Source: Prevotellaceae bacterium
GTDB taxonomy: Bacteria; Bacteroidota; Bacteroidia; Bacteroidales; Bacteroidaceae
Direction of reading: 5' to 3'
NCBI GenBank assembly: GCA_028723455.1
Contig: JAQYEW010000038.1
Location: 1 to 64,000, forward strand
Length of the DNA: 64,000 nucleotides
Positions 7,378 through 16,991 of this stretch are shown here, piece after piece. Each line of letters opens with the position of its first letter. The stretch's first letter is position 1. The notes beneath the pieces are model-generated. The model worked only from the letters and a program-made list of their open reading frames with translations. It was not told where the DNA came from and did not search any database. Made by a program: the position numbers and the translations under genes.

Positions 7378-9235
7378 ACAAGAGAAACAAGAGGCCCTCC
7401 GCCTGGAGCGCAGGAAATACATCATTGGCGGAGCTGCCGTGGTCATTGTGTTGGTCTTTCTGATCCGCCTCGCCTTTCTCCAACTCATGAGCGACGACTA
7501 TAAGGCGCGTGCCGACAGCAACGCCTTCCTGCAACAGATCAAGTTTCCCGCCCGCGGTGCCATCACGGACCGCAAAGGACGGCTGTTGGTATATAACCAA
7601 CCTGCCTACGACATTATGGTGGTCATGAATGAACAGTTGGGGGTCGATACCTTAGACCTCTGTCATTCCCTGAACATCACACGCGACTGGTACGAACGGC
7701 GCATGGACGAATTGCGCGACCGACGCAAGAATCCCGGCTTCAGCAACCACACCCAACAGCTCTTCATGTCGCAGCTCAGCGTCGAAGAGTTCTCCCGCTT
7801 TCAGGAGAAACTGTTCCGCTTTCCCGGCTTTTACATCCAGAAACGCAGCATCCGCCAATACACCAGCCCCATTGCCGCACACATCTTAGGCGATGTGGGC
7901 GAGGTGGGACCCAGCGACATCGAGAACAACCCCTATTACCGCAGTGGCGACTACATCGGCAAACTGGGCGTAGAACGGGCATACGAAGATGTTCTGCGCG
8001 GGGAAAAGGGTGTGGAAATCCTGTTGCGCGACGCACGCGGCCGCCTCAAGGGACACTATCAGGGGGGCAAGTTCGACCGGCAACCCGTTCCCGGCAAGAG
8101 CCTAACCCTAAGCATCGACAGTGCCTTGCAAGCCCTGGGCGAAAGACTGATGTCGGGCAAGTTAGGCAGCATCGTTGCCATCGAGCCAAAGACAGGCGAG
8201 GTGCTGTGCATGGTAAGTGCACCGTCCTATGACCCACGCACCCTGGTGGGTCGCCAACGAGGTGCGCAGCACATGGCCCTGCAACGCAATCCCCTCAAAC
8301 CCCTGCTGAACCGCAGCATCTTAGGACAATACCCCCCGGGGTCCACATTCAAGACCTCTCAGGCACTCACCTTCCTGCAAGAGGGCATCATCACTCCGCA
8401 AACAGCCTTCCCCTGCTACCACGGCTTCCGCTACCGCGGACTGAAAGTAGGATGCCACGCCCACAGTTCGCCCACCCCGCTGGTACCCGCCATCGGCACC
8501 TCGTGCAACGCCTATTTCTGTTGGGGACTCTATTACATGTTTGCCAACCGCCAAAAATTCCCCTCCGTACAGGCTGGCATGACACGCTGGAAAGACCACA
8601 TGGTAAGGATGGGCTTCGGATACAAGTTAGGTATCGATCTGCCCGGCGAGAAACGGGGCATGATTCCCAATGCCGACTATTACGACAAGGCATACCGCAA
8701 ATCATGGAACGGACTGACGGTTATCTCCATCTCCATTGGTCAGGGCGAGGTAACCACCACCCCCTTACAGATAGCCAACCTTGGCGCAACCATAGCCAAC
8801 CGTGGATATTACATAACGCCGCACGTGGTAAAGGAAGTGCAGGACACACCGCTGGACTCGCTGTACACGACCAAGAAGTACACCATGGTGGACCGCAAAC
8901 ACTATGAAACCGTAGTGGCAGGCATGCGCAAAGCCGTCATCGACGGCACCTGCCGGTCCGCCAATACGCCCCTGTACGAAGTGTGCGGAAAAACAGGTAC
9001 GGCACAAAACCGCGGGCACGACCACAGCGTATTTATGGGCTTCGCCCCACGCGAGAACCCACAGATTGCCATTGCCGTCTACGTGGAGAACGGCGGATGG
9101 GGAGCCACCTTCGGTGTGCCCATCGGCGCACTGATGATGGAACAATACATCATGGGCTGCCTGAGCGAACACAGCCAGGCAAAAGCCGAACAGATAGCAA
9201 ACAAAGCAATTAACTACGGCGACTATGCGAGATAG
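7370..9235 (+). CDS. mrdA: penicillin-binding protein 2 (elongation transpeptidase)
   Basis: A 621-residue class B PBP. It has one N-terminal membrane helix (about 21-41), a PBP dimerisation domain with the RGAITDRKG motif (about 61-69), and a C-terminal transpeptidase. The three active-site motifs are visible: STFK (nucleophile Ser at about 325), the SCN of the SxN motif (about residues 380-382) and KTGT at about 541. It cross-links peptidoglycan during lateral wall growth with RodA. It overlaps both mreD and rodA. Confidence 0.96.
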   Translation: MNRQEKQEALRLERRKYIIGGAAVVIVLVFLIRLAFLQLMSDDYKARADSNAFLQQIKFPARGAITDRKGRLLVYNQPAYDIMVVMNEQLGVDTLDLCHSLNITRDWYERRMDELRDRRKNPGFSNHTQQLFMSQLSVEEFSRFQEKLFRFPGFYIQKRSIRQYTSPIAAHILGDVGEVGPSDIENNPYYRSGDYIGKLGVERAYEDVLRGEKGVEILLRDARGRLKGHYQGGKFDRQPVPGKSLTLSIDSALQALGERLMSGKLGSIVAIEPKTGEVLCMVSAPSYDPRTLVGRQRGAQHMALQRNPLKPLLNRSILGQYPPGSTFKTSQALTFLQEGIITPQTAFPCYHGFRYRGLKVGCHAHSSPTPLVPAIGTSCNAYFCWGLYYMFANRQKFPSVQAGMTRWKDHMVRMGFGYKLGIDLPGEKRGMIPNADYYDKAYRKSWNGLTVISISIGQGEVTTTPLQIANLGATIANRGYYITPHVVKEVQDTPLDSLYTTKKYTMVDRKHYETVVAGMRKAVIDGTCRSANTPLYEVCGKTGTAQNRGHDHSVFMGFAPRENPQIAIAVYVENGGWGATFGVPIGALMMEQYIMGCLSEHSQAKAEQIANKAINYGDYAR

Positions 9236-10700
9236 CAGAACACCCGGCATCCTTGCCAATATGGATTGGTTCGTCCTTATCCTCTATCTGCTTATGCTGG
9301 CCTTCGGATGGGTCAGCGTGTGCGGTGCCAGCTACGACCCCGACCTCCAGAAAGACCTTTGGGACCTTTCCACACGCTCGGGAATGCAGCTCGTCTGGAT
9401 AGGTACCAGCCTCTTGCTTGCCACCATCATTATGAATATCGACGAACGCGTATGGACCACATTCTCCGTTGCCATCTACCTCGGGTTCATGCTTTTGTTG
9501 CTCATCACGCCCTTTCTGGCACGCGACATCAAAGGTTCGCTCTCGTGGATAAAGATAGGCCCCTTCAGCCTGCAACCCGCTGAATTCGCCAAATTTGCCA
9601 CTGCACTCTGCTTAGGCAGATTCATCAGCAAGCGTGGATTTTCCATGCAAAAGAAATGGGACGCCATCATCTGCTGGGCACTGATTCTGCTGCCCATGGC
9701 ACTCATCATCCTACAAAAGGAAACGGGAAGTGCATTGGTCTACGCCAGTTTCTTCCTGATGCTTTACCGCGAAGGCATGTCGGGCAGCATACTGGTTGCC
9801 GGCATAAGCGCAGTCATGTACTTTGTCGTGGGCATACGCTTTGCCGACACTCCCCTGCCCTATGGCGGCATTGGCAGCGTGGGTGGCGTTGCGGTAATGT
9901 CTCTCATTACGCTCTTTACCCTGGGACTGTTACGAAGCTACACCGATTTGCCTGGCCGGACACTCCGGCGTATGCTGGGGGGCATGCTGCTATTGGGCAT
10001 CGTCGCATTCATGACAGGCAAGTGGGTATGGTCGGCGGTAAGTATGGACATCGTACTCATGGCGGGAGTGGTTGGCCTCGCCCTATACCTTATATATATA
10101 GCGGCACGCGAACGCGTCCTGCGTTATGTCTTCATCTCACTCTTCGCACTCTTCAGCATCGGTGCTCACCAAAGTGCCAACTATATCATAAAAAATGTCA
10201 TGCAAGCCCACCAACGCACACGTATCTACGTGCTTTTGGGTATGGAGGACGACCCACGCGGAGCGGGGTACAACGTAATCCAAGCAAAGATAGCCATTGG
10301 CAGCGGCGGACTGGCCGGCAAAGGATTCAAGAACGGGACACAAACAAAACTGAAATATGTTCCCGAGCAGGACACCGACTTCATCTTCTGCACGGTGGGC
10401 GAAGAGGAAGGCTTCCTGGGTTCTGCGGCCGTACTGGGCTTGTTCCTGATGCTCATCCTGCGCCTGATGGTGCTTGCCGAGCGACAGACAGATACCCTGG
10501 CGCGCGTCTTTGGCTATTGTGTGCTCAGCGTCTTCCTTTTCCACCTCTTTATCAACGTGGGTATGGTACTGGGGCTGACACCCGTAATCGGTATTCCGCT
10601 GCCCTTCTTCAGTTATGGCGGCAGCTCGTTGTGGGGCTTTACTATCCTTCTGTTCATATTCTTACGCATGGATGCCATGCGCAACAGGATGCAGTTCTAA
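9225..10700 (+). CDS. rodA: peptidoglycan glycosyltransferase RodA
   Basis: A 491-residue SEDS-family membrane protein with about ten transmembrane segments. Conserved motifs are KGSLSWIKIGPFSLQPAE near residues 104-121 and, at the end, GLTPVIGIPLPFFSYGGSS, which contains the SEDS signature. It polymerises glycan strands as partner of PBP2 encoded just upstream; the two genes overlap by 11 bp. This is the last gene of the mre operon and a hairpin follows. Confidence 0.96.
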   Translation: MRDSRTPGILANMDWFVLILYLLMLAFGWVSVCGASYDPDLQKDLWDLSTRSGMQLVWIGTSLLLATIIMNIDERVWTTFSVAIYLGFMLLLLITPFLARDIKGSLSWIKIGPFSLQPAEFAKFATALCLGRFISKRGFSMQKKWDAIICWALILLPMALIILQKETGSALVYASFFLMLYREGMSGSILVAGISAVMYFVVGIRFADTPLPYGGIGSVGGVAVMSLITLFTLGLLRSYTDLPGRTLRRMLGGMLLLGIVAFMTGKWVWSAVSMDIVLMAGVVGLALYLIYIAARERVLRYVFISLFALFSIGAHQSANYIIKNVMQAHQRTRIYVLLGMEDDPRGAGYNVIQAKIAIGSGGLAGKGFKNGTQTKLKYVPEQDTDFIFCTVGEEEGFLGSAAVLGLFLMLILRLMVLAERQTDTLARVFGYCVLSVFLFHLFINVGMVLGLTPVIGIPLPFFSYGGSSLWGFTILLFIFLRMDAMRNRMQF

Positions 10701-10743
10701 AAGGTTATTTTGTCATTTTTTGCGTCATTATGACCCCTTATAC

Positions 10744-10773
10744 AAGGCAAGCACACCATTTGTTGCTTGCCTT
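10744..10773 (+). terminator. hairpin after rodA
   Basis: A 10-bp perfect stem (AAGGCAAGCA, 10744-10753, with TGCTTGCCTT, 10764-10773) and a 10-base loop, followed by TTGTAGTT. It lies in the 123-bp gap between rodA and clpB. The T-run is short, so termination may be partial. Confidence 0.5.
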
Positions 10774-10823
10774 TGTAGTTAATGGTTAACAGACACAAAA
10801 GCAAACAATAAAAAAAAGAGAAT

Positions 10824-13328
10824 ATGAACACAAACAAGTTTACAATCAAATCACAGGAAGCTCTGCAAGAGGCCGTGAAGACAGCCCAGCGCGGCGGTCA
10901 GCAGAGCATTGAACCCGAGCATCTGTTACAGGGTATCCTGAAGGTGGGCGACCAAATGTTGGCCTTCCTCTTCGGCAAACTGGGCGTAAACCAAAACGGA
11001 CTACAAAGGGCATTGGAGGCACAGCTACAAAGCCTGCCTCGCGTACAAGGGGGCGAGCCCTACCTGAGCAGCGCAGCCAATAACGTGCTGACCCAAGCTG
11101 AGGATATGGCACAGAAGCAAGGCGACGAGTTCGTAACGATAGAAATGATGCTCCTAAGCTTGCTGACCACGAAAAACACAGCCAGTAATCTGTTGCACGA
11201 CGCCGGCGTGAGCGAAAAGGAACTGCGCGAGGCCATCCAAGAATTGCGCGGAGGCAGCAAGGCCACCTCGCAAAGCGGCGAAGATACCTATCAAAGCCTA
11301 TCGAAGTATGCTCGCAACCTTGTGGATGATGCCCGAGCACGCAAACTGGATCCCGTCATCGGACGCGACGAAGAGATACGTCGTGTGCTGCAAATACTTT
11401 CGCGACGCACAAAGAACAATCCTATCTTGATTGGCGAACCCGGTACGGGTAAGACGGCCATCGTTGAAGGCCTGGCACACCGCATCCTGCGCGGCGACGT
11501 TCCCGAGAACCTGAAGAACAAACAGCTCTACTCGCTGGACATGGGTGCCTTAGTGGCCGGTGCAAAATACAAGGGCGAATTTGAGGAGAGGCTGAAAAGC
11601 GTCGTGAACGAGGTAACCCGAAGCGAAGGACAAATCATCCTCTTCATCGACGAGATTCACACCCTGGTGGGCGCAGGAAAGGGCGAGGGTGCCATGGATG
11701 CCGCGAATATCCTGAAGCCGGCGCTGGCACGTGGCGAATTGCGCAGCATTGGTGCTACGACGCTGGACGAATACCAGAAATACTTCGAGAAAGACAAAGC
11801 CCTGGAGCGTCGATTCCAGACGGTGATGGTGGACGAGCCAAGCGTGGCTGACAGCGTAAGCATTCTGCGCGGACTGAAGGAACGCTACGAAAACCATCAC
11901 AAGGTACGTATCCTGGACTCCGCCATCATTGCCGCCGCAGAACTGAGCCATCGCTATATCAGCGACCGCTTCCTGCCTGACAAAGCCATCGACCTGATGG
12001 ACGAGGCTGCCGCCAAACTGCGTATGGAACATGACAGCGTGCCAGAAGAACTGGACGAGATCACACGCCGACTGCGTCAGCTGGAAATTGAGCGAGAAGC
12101 CATCAAGCGAGAGGGCGACGAAGTAAAACTGGCACAACTGGGCAAGGAAATCAGCAACCTGCAAGAACAGGAAAACCTGATGCGCGGAAAATGGCAACAC
12201 GAAAAACAACTGGCAGACAAGGTTCAGCACAGCAAACAACAAATCGAGAACCTGAAATTCGAGGCAGAAAAGGCGGAACGGGAGGGCAATTATGCCCGGG
12301 TGGCTGAGATTCGCTACGGACAGTTGCAAAGCCTGGAGGCTGAAATCAAGCAAGCACAAGAGGAACTGGCCAAGGCACAAAGCGACGATGCTCTGGTGAA
12401 AAACGAGGTAACAGCCGACGATATTGCCGACGTAGTAAGCCGATGGACTGGCATTCCCGTCAGTCGCCTGCAAACCACGGAACGTCAAAAACTGCTCACC
12501 TTAGAGGATGAGCTGCACAAACGTGTCATTGGACAGGACGAAGCCATCCAGGCCGTAAGCGATGCGGTTCGACGCAGCCGTGCCGGACTGCAAGACCCCA
12601 AACGCCCCATCGGCAGTTTTATCTTCCTTGGCACGACAGGCGTGGGCAAGACAGAACTGGCGAAAGCCTTGGCTGAATTGCTCTTCGACGACGACCAGAT
12701 GATAACTCGCATTGACATGAGCGAGTACCAGGAGAAATTCAGCGTAACACGCTTGGTCGGCGCGCCTCCCGGATACGTCGGATACGATGAAGGCGGACAG
12801 TTGACCGAGGCAGTGCGTCGTAAGCCTTACAGCGTGGTGCTGTTCGACGAGATAGAAAAAGCCCATCCCGACGTGTTCAACGTCCTGCTGCAAGTGCTGG
12901 ACGATGGGCGGTTGACGGACTCCAAGGGTCGTGTGGTGAACTTTAAAAACACCATCATCATCATGACAAGCAATGCCACACAAGAGCAGTTGCGCGCCAC
13001 AATGCGGCCCGAGTTCCTGAACCGTATCGACGAAATCATCACTTTCCATCCGCTACGCGAGGACGAAATCCGACAGATTGTACTGCTGCAACTCAAGCAC
13101 GTAGAGAAGATGCTAAAGGAGAACGGCATTACATTGGAAGTAAAGGACAGCGCCATCAGCCTCTTGGCACAAGAGGGCTATGACCCCGACTTTGGTGCAC
13201 GCCCCGTAAAACGTGCCATTCAACGCACGCTTCTAAACCCCTTGAGCAAATTCTTGCTGAGCAGTAAGACTGATGCCGGCAAACCCATTGAGGTGGCAGC
13301 GCATGAGGGTGAACTGACTTTTTCATAA
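10824..13328 (+). CDS. clpB: ATP-dependent disaggregase ClpB, with a shortened AAA2 domain
   Basis: A Hsp100 chaperone that dissolves aggregates with DnaK. Order: Clp_N repeats (1-145), AAA1 with Walker [10 protein letters not shown] (about 204-212), the coiled-coil middle domain (about 390-520), AAA2 with Walker [10 protein letters not shown] (about 603-611), and the C-terminal cap. Length is 834 residues against the usual 860 or so. The shortfall is in AAA2: after the sensor-1 TSN (about 715-717) only about 11 residues precede the arginine-finger segment PEFLNRID (from about 729), where family members have about 25 more. The frame is intact. It is monocistronic, with a strong terminator after it. 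No CIRCE-like element was recognised upstream. Confidence 0.95.
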   Translation: MNTNKFTIKSQEALQEAVKTAQRGGQQSIEPEHLLQGILKVGDQMLAFLFGKLGVNQNGLQRALEAQLQSLPRVQGGEPYLSSAANNVLTQAEDMAQKQGDEFVTIEMMLLSLLTTKNTASNLLHDAGVSEKELREAIQELRGGSKATSQSGEDTYQSLSKYARNLVDDARARKLDPVIGRDEEIRRVLQILSRRTKNNPILIGEPGTGKTAIVEGLAHRILRGDVPENLKNKQLYSLDMGALVAGAKYKGEFEERLKSVVNEVTRSEGQIILFIDEIHTLVGAGKGEGAMDAANILKPALARGELRSIGATTLDEYQKYFEKDKALERRFQTVMVDEPSVADSVSILRGLKERYENHHKVRILDSAIIAAAELSHRYISDRFLPDKAIDLMDEAAAKLRMEHDSVPEELDEITRRLRQLEIEREAIKREGDEVKLAQLGKEISNLQEQENLMRGKWQHEKQLADKVQHSKQQIENLKFEAEKAEREGNYARVAEIRYGQLQSLEAEIKQAQEELAKAQSDDALVKNEVTADDIADVVSRWTGIPVSRLQTTERQKLLTLEDELHKRVIGQDEAIQAVSDAVRRSRAGLQDPKRPIGSFIFLGTTGVGKTELAKALAELLFDDDQMITRIDMSEYQEKFSVTRLVGAPPGYVGYDEGGQLTEAVRRKPYSVVLFDEIEKAHPDVFNVLLQVLDDGRLTDSKGRVVNFKNTIIIMTSNATQEQLRATMRPEFLNRIDEIITFHPLREDEIRQIVLLQLKHVEKMLKENGITLEVKDSAISLLAQEGYDPDFGARPVKRAIQRTLLNPLSKFLLSSKTDAGKPIEVAAHEGELTFS

Positions 13329-13340
13329 AAATGGTATGGA

Positions 13341-13388
13341 TACAAAAAGGGGAGGACTTCCGCGATTGGAGGTCCTCCCCTTTTTGTA
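13341..13388. terminator. bidirectional terminator between clpB and the porin gene
   Basis: A perfect 17-bp stem (13341-13357 with 13372-13388) is GC-rich in the middle (GGGGAGGAC) and flanked by A-run and T-run, with a 14-base loop. It fits Rho-independent termination in both directions and sits between two convergent genes. Confidence 0.9.
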
Positions 13389-13399
13389 TATGCGAGTAA

Positions 13400-14602
13400 T
13401 TAGAAGCGCACATAAGCCATTGCCCAAAGCTCGTGATGCGTTATGTGCGAGGCGTTGTCGTGAACAACATTCCACTGCGCCTGCAACTGCAAATGTTTAT
13501 GCAACTGGAAATTAGGGCAGAGAGAATAGATTTCCTGACGTTCCTTGAACGTATCCTCCGTAAAGGCATCCCACTTGCCATAGATCTTCAGCCAAGGGGT
13601 GAGGGGTGCACCAACGGTAAGATAAAGCGCTTGTGCATTGCCTCTGCGCAACTCCTCATCGGTAAAACTGCCTGTACGGTCCGCATCCAACTTCTTGAGT
13701 TGAGCGATGGAACTGCCTCCTTCATGTCCATACTCCGCACGTACCGTCCAGTCCTTGCGGTCGAACTTCACACCTGCGGCCCAACGACGCTTGATGGCTT
13801 CTATACCCTCGTGCTTTGCCGAACCACGCCATCCAAAAACTCCGACGAAGAGTCCCTTAATAGGCTGCAACTGAAGCGTACCGATCAAATCCTTACCTCG
13901 ATTGGCATCCTTGGTATTGATGCCCTGACCATTAAAAACGCCACCTTGATAATGGATGAAAGCATGCTTCGTACCGCCCCAACTGACATTCAAAAAATCA
14001 CCCTGAAGCTGAATACCCAGATCACGACCACCATTGCTGCCATTGAACTGAGGATAGGTGTAATCGCTGAAACCCGACAGTTTCTTTGTAAACTGGCTGA
14101 AATCTCCCACGCCAACATCCCAAGGGTTCATGGGATTCTCGAAACCGAAGGGACGCTTGAACTGACCAAACTTGATACGGGCCTCGGGAATTTGCTGATA
14201 CTCAATAAACGCATCTTTCAAGTGAACCGTTTTTTGCATCTCCATTTGGATACGGTAGGCGAAATGACGCAACACCTTACCATCGACATAAGCGCGAATC
14301 AGACGCGTGTCAAAGCCCGGGCCGCCGTCGGCCCCACGGGCGCTACTGTATTTATAACTGCCCACATAGTAGCCTCCGAACTTAGGTGCGGTTGCCCAAT
14401 CCGTCAGTTGACGTCCAAATTTCATTAGTTCACTCTCAGACTCTGCAGTCTGCATGGAGCGTTCAATTCCTCTGTTAATCAGCCCCGTCAAAAAGCCCGC
14501 AGGTTCATTGGCATCGTGATTAACAATCGTACTTTCCACCCCGCCATCAGCCTGCGCGCAAAGCGAAGCCAGCAGGAAGGAACATAAAACAGTTAGTTTC
14601 AC
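13400..14602 (-). CDS. outer-membrane porin of the OprP/OprO (phosphate-selective porin) type
   Basis: A 400-residue secreted beta-barrel protein. A signal peptide covers residues 1-18 (cut after AQA). The barrel shows alternating hydrophobic strands, the GGYYVGSYKY strand, the segment VHLKDAFIEYQ and IKFGQFKRPFGFE, and a C-terminal Phe (AYVRF), as in porin O/P proteins of Bacteroidetes. The phosphate preference is a family label, not shown here. The start is GTG at 14602. The gene lies 11 bp after pflA on the same strand, so they may be co-transcribed although functionally unrelated. Confidence 0.85.
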   Translation of the reverse strand: MKLTVLCSFLLASLCAQADGGVESTIVNHDANEPAGFLTGLINRGIERSMQTAESESELMKFGRQLTDWATAPKFGGYYVGSYKYSSARGADGGPGFDTRLIRAYVDGKVLRHFAYRIQMEMQKTVHLKDAFIEYQQIPEARIKFGQFKRPFGFENPMNPWDVGVGDFSQFTKKLSGFSDYTYPQFNGSNGGRDLGIQLQGDFLNVSWGGTKHAFIHYQGGVFNGQGINTKDANRGKDLIGTLQLQPIKGLFVGVFGWRGSAKHEGIEAIKRRWAAGVKFDRKDWTVRAEYGHEGGSSIAQLKKLDADRTGSFTDEELRRGNAQALYLTVGAPLTPWLKIYGKWDAFTEDTFKERQEIYSLCPNFQLHKHLQLQAQWNVVHDNASHITHHELWAMAYVRF

Positions 14603-14613
14603 GGTTTAAATAA

Positions 14614-15342
14614 TTATTTGATATTCAGGATTTCTTCTGCGTGCCGCACTTGCTCGTTTGTGGGCGTAGGGACATCATTCAGTTCATAGGTCAAGCCTAA
14701 GTTCTGCCATTTGAAAATACCCAGCGTGTGATAAGGCAATACCTCTACGCGCTCCACATTCTTCAATGCATGGATGAAGGCGGACATTCGCTGAAGATGA
14801 TCGTCGCTGTCCGTAATGCCTGGCACCAAAACGTGGCGAATCCACACGGGCGTACCACGCCGGCTCAGATGCTCTGCCATCAGGAGGATATTGCGGTTGG
14901 TAAAGCCGGTAAGCTTGCGGTGAGGCTCGTCGTCCATGTGCTTCAAATCAAGCAGGACAAGGTCTGTATTATCCATCAAACGGTCGAACTTTTGGAGATA
15001 GGCCTCATCGTTGCGGAAAGGTTGACCCGCAGTGTCCAGACAAGTATTGATGCCACGGCGATGAGCCTCCTCAAACAATTCGGTAAGAAAATCCATCTGC
15101 AACAGAGCTTCGCCACCACTTACGGTGATACCTCCTTGTTCTCCCCAATAGGCGCGGTAACGCTCGGCACGGTCCAGAAGTTCATCAGCGGTCATCAACT
15201 CTCCCCCCTCTGCTTTCCAAGTATCGGGGTTATGGCAATACTGGCAACGCATGGCGCAGCCTTTCAGGAAAATGATAAAACGGATTCCCGGCCCGTCGAC
15301 ACTGCCAAAACTCTCTGTACTGTGAACTCTTCCTTGAATCAT
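14614..15342 (-). CDS. pflA: pyruvate formate-lyase activating enzyme (radical SAM)
   Basis: A 242-residue radical SAM protein. It has the HSTESFGSVDGPGIR start characteristic of PflA and the cluster motif CAMRCQYC (CxxxCxxC, about residues 30-37), then GGITVSGGEALLQ. It generates the glycyl radical on pyruvate formate-lyase under anaerobic conditions. No pflB lies next to it within this window: the neighbours are the porin gene and, beyond a terminator, rplI. It could in principle activate another glycyl-radical enzyme, but the N-terminus favours PflA. Confidence 0.88.
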   Translation of the reverse strand: MIQGRVHSTESFGSVDGPGIRFIIFLKGCAMRCQYCHNPDTWKAEGGELMTADELLDRAERYRAYWGEQGGITVSGGEALLQMDFLTELFEEAHRRGINTCLDTAGQPFRNDEAYLQKFDRLMDNTDLVLLDLKHMDDEPHRKLTGFTNRNILLMAEHLSRRGTPVWIRHVLVPGITDSDDHLQRMSAFIHALKNVERVEVLPYHTLGIFKWQNLGLTYELNDVPTPTNEQVRHAEEILNIK

Positions 15343-15353
15343 AGATGCAAATG

Positions 15354-15395
15354 AAAATAAAAAGCCTCACCCTGGAATAGACCAAAGCGAGGCTT
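15354..15395 (-). terminator. terminator of the rpsF-rpsR-rplI operon
   Basis: On the minus strand AAGCCTC (15389-15395) pairs with GAGGCTT (15362-15368), and a T-rich run follows, overlapping the region just before pflA. It lies 27 bp after the rplI stop. Confidence 0.75.
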
Positions 15396-15422
15396 ATAGT
15401 AATGTTTTATTACGCGAATTGA

Positions 15423-15905
15423 TTATTCAGCGGTCTCTGTAGCCTCGGCAGCCTCAGCGGTCTCACCCTCGGCAACTACGGTGAAGGGTACGCTAACGCT
15501 AATCTCCTTGTGGAGCTTAACGGTAGCAACATGCTCGCCCACAGTCTTCACATCTTTAACGCTAATGAGCTTGCGGTCAATCTCAAAGCCCAATGCCTTC
15601 AACTGCTCAGCAACCTGGCTGCTGTTAACACTGCCATAGATAGCACCGTTAGCCGCTGTCTTTGCGGTAATAGCGAAGGTAACCTGAGCCAACTTGTCAG
15701 CCAATGCCTGCGCGTCAGCCTTGATCTTAGCCAGCTTAACAGCCTGCTGACGCAGGTTCTCTGCCAGCACCTTCTTGGCACTCTCAGAAGCGATTACACC
15801 CTTACCAGTGGGGATAAGATAGTTACGGCCGTAACCAGCCTTCACGTTTACGATATCGTTCTTGTAACCCAAGCCGATAACATCTTCTTTCAGAATAATT
15901 TCCAT
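15423..15905 (-). CDS. rplI: 50S ribosomal protein bL9
   Basis: A 160-residue protein with the N-terminal 23S-binding domain (MEIILKEDVIGLGYKND, then VKAGYGRNYLIPTGKG), a long connecting helix and the C-terminal domain. A short acidic Ala/Glu-rich tail (about residues 148-160) extends beyond the usual bL9 length of about 148. It is the last gene of the rpsF-rpsR-rplI operon. Confidence 0.97.
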   Translation of the reverse strand: MEIILKEDVIGLGYKNDIVNVKAGYGRNYLIPTGKGVIASESAKKVLAENLRQQAVKLAKIKADAQALADKLAQVTFAITAKTAANGAIYGSVNSSQVAEQLKALGFEIDRKLISVKDVKTVGEHVATVKLHKEISVSVPFTVVAEGETAEAAEATETAE

Positions 15906-15928
15906 GTGTCTTACCTCCTAACTGTTAA

Positions 15929-16195
15929 TTATTTCATCATGTCGGTTACGAAGGGCAGCAATGCCAAATGGCGAGCGCGCTTCACAGCCTGAGCCACACG
16001 ACGCTGGAACTTCAAAGAAGTGCCGGTGATGCGACGGGGCAGAATCTTACCCTGCTCGTTCAAGAACTTCTTCAAGAACTCGGGATCCTTGTAATCAATA
16101 TACTTAATACCGCTCTTCTTGAAACGGCAGTACTTCTTGCGCTTTGTGTCGATTGCGGGAGCGTTCAAATAACGAATCTCTGATTGCTGTGCCAT
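15929..16195 (-). CDS. rpsR: 30S ribosomal protein bS18
   Basis: An 88-residue protein with the bS18 core: [18 protein letters not shown], then [20 protein letters not shown] and the basic [11 protein letters not shown] end. It binds 16S rRNA as a heterodimer with bS6, which is encoded 3 bp upstream. Length is normal. Confidence 0.97.
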   Translation of the reverse strand: MAQQSEIRYLNAPAIDTKRKKYCRFKKSGIKYIDYKDPEFLKKFLNEQGKILPRRITGTSLKFQRRVAQAVKRARHLALLPFVTDMMK

Positions 16196-16198
16196 GTC

Positions 16199-16534
16199 TT
16201 AAGCCTCCTTTTTGTTAGTTCTACGCTTCTCTGCATATTCTGCAGCATACTTCTCCATCTTAACGGTCAGGTAACGCAGCACTCTCTCGTCGCGACGATA
16301 CTGAACCTCAAGGGTCTTCAGGAATTCAGGCTGAGCCTTGAACTCCAACATCACATAGAAACCCGTGCTCTTCTTCTCAATGGAGTAAGCCAGCTTCTTC
16401 AAGCCCCAGAGTTCCTCGTTAATGATTTCAGCACCATTATCCGCGAGGATTCCTTTAAACTTGTTTACCGCTTCCTTCATCTGTTCATCAGACAAAACGG
16501 GAGTCAAAATGAAAACGGTTTCGTATTGATTCAT
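16199..16534 (-). CDS. rpsF: 30S ribosomal protein bS6
   Basis: A 111-residue protein starting [15 protein letters not shown] with a central [10 protein letters not shown] and the [11 protein letters not shown] strand, all typical of bS6. It is the first gene of the rpsF-rpsR-rplI operon and has a strong promoter upstream. In other bacteria the bS6:bS18 pair can bind its own leader; I did not see a convincing structured leader in the roughly 45-base 5' UTR. Confidence 0.97.
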   Translation of the reverse strand: MNQYETVFILTPVLSDEQMKEAVNKFKGILADNGAEIINEELWGLKKLAYSIEKKSTGFYVMLEFKAQPEFLKTLEVQYRRDERVLRYLTVKMEKYAAEYAEKRRTNKKEA

Positions 16535-16581
16535 AATACGTTTAATTAATTAATAAAATGAATTTATGCTTAAAAGCGGTG

Positions 16582-16613
16582 CAAAGTTAGGCATTTTATT
16601 CCTAATAGCCAAA
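16582..16613 (-). promoter_or_regulatory. promoter of the rpsF operon
   Basis: The minus strand reads TTTG (16610-16613), 20 bp, then TAACTTTG (16582-16589), a full match to the Bacteroidetes sigma-A consensus. The start codon of rpsF is about 48 bp downstream. Confidence 0.85.
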
Positions 16614-16734
16614 CATTTTCGCTTTATTTCATTATTTCATGCGCTTTCGTTTCTCCGTATGATTTTTTTTGCTTTATTTTGTAGTTACAAAACAAGAAAA
16701 ACAACAAAACAAACAAAATAACAACATCCAAATT

Positions 16735-16896
16735 ATGAAAAAATATCTTGGAATCCTATTGATTGTGTTGGGCGCAATCTTTCTCCTGTTAATCTACATG
16801 CTGGATTGGGTGGACAACAACGTAGCCCTCTTCTGCTCTTTGGGCTTGATGATTGTTGGCCTCATCGCCCATATCATCATCCAGAAGCGCTTGTAA
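16735..16896 (+). CDS. small membrane protein of unknown function
   Basis: A 53-residue protein with two hydrophobic helices (about 4-20 and 31-47) joined by a short DWVDNN loop, and a basic C-terminus (QKRL). I chose the ATG at 16735 because the conserved-looking MKKYLGILLIVLG begins there after an A-rich leader; an in-frame upstream start at 16669 would add 22 low-complexity Asn/Lys/Gln residues. Similar tiny two-helix proteins are common in Bacteroidales genomes without a known role. It is convergent with rprY across a bidirectional terminator. Confidence 0.6.
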   Translation: MKKYLGILLIVLGAIFLLLIYMLDWVDNNVALFCSLGLMIVGLIAHIIIQKRL

Positions 16897-16918
16897 GGAA
16901 GCGGATTGAAATTTGCGT

Positions 16919-16970
16919 TTTAGGGCTTATAGTTCAAGAGAGAAGCATCTCCGAAACTATAAGCCCTAAA
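16919..16970. terminator. bidirectional terminator between the small membrane protein and rprY
   Basis: Perfect 16-bp arms (16919-16934 and 16955-16970, core AGGGCTTATAG) around a 20-base loop, with T and A runs at the outer ends. It serves both convergent genes. Confidence 0.85.
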
Positions 16971-16991
16971 AATGATGCCATCACCCGGCAC

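Noticed and set aside
9656-10789. 377-codon frame overlapping rodA
   Set aside because: The product is basic and His/Arg-rich without hydrophobic segments, and it lies in another frame of an intact rodA.
16535-16600. S6:S18-binding leader element before rpsF
   Set aside because: The leader is short and AT-rich; I could not find a convincing conserved stem with the expected loop.
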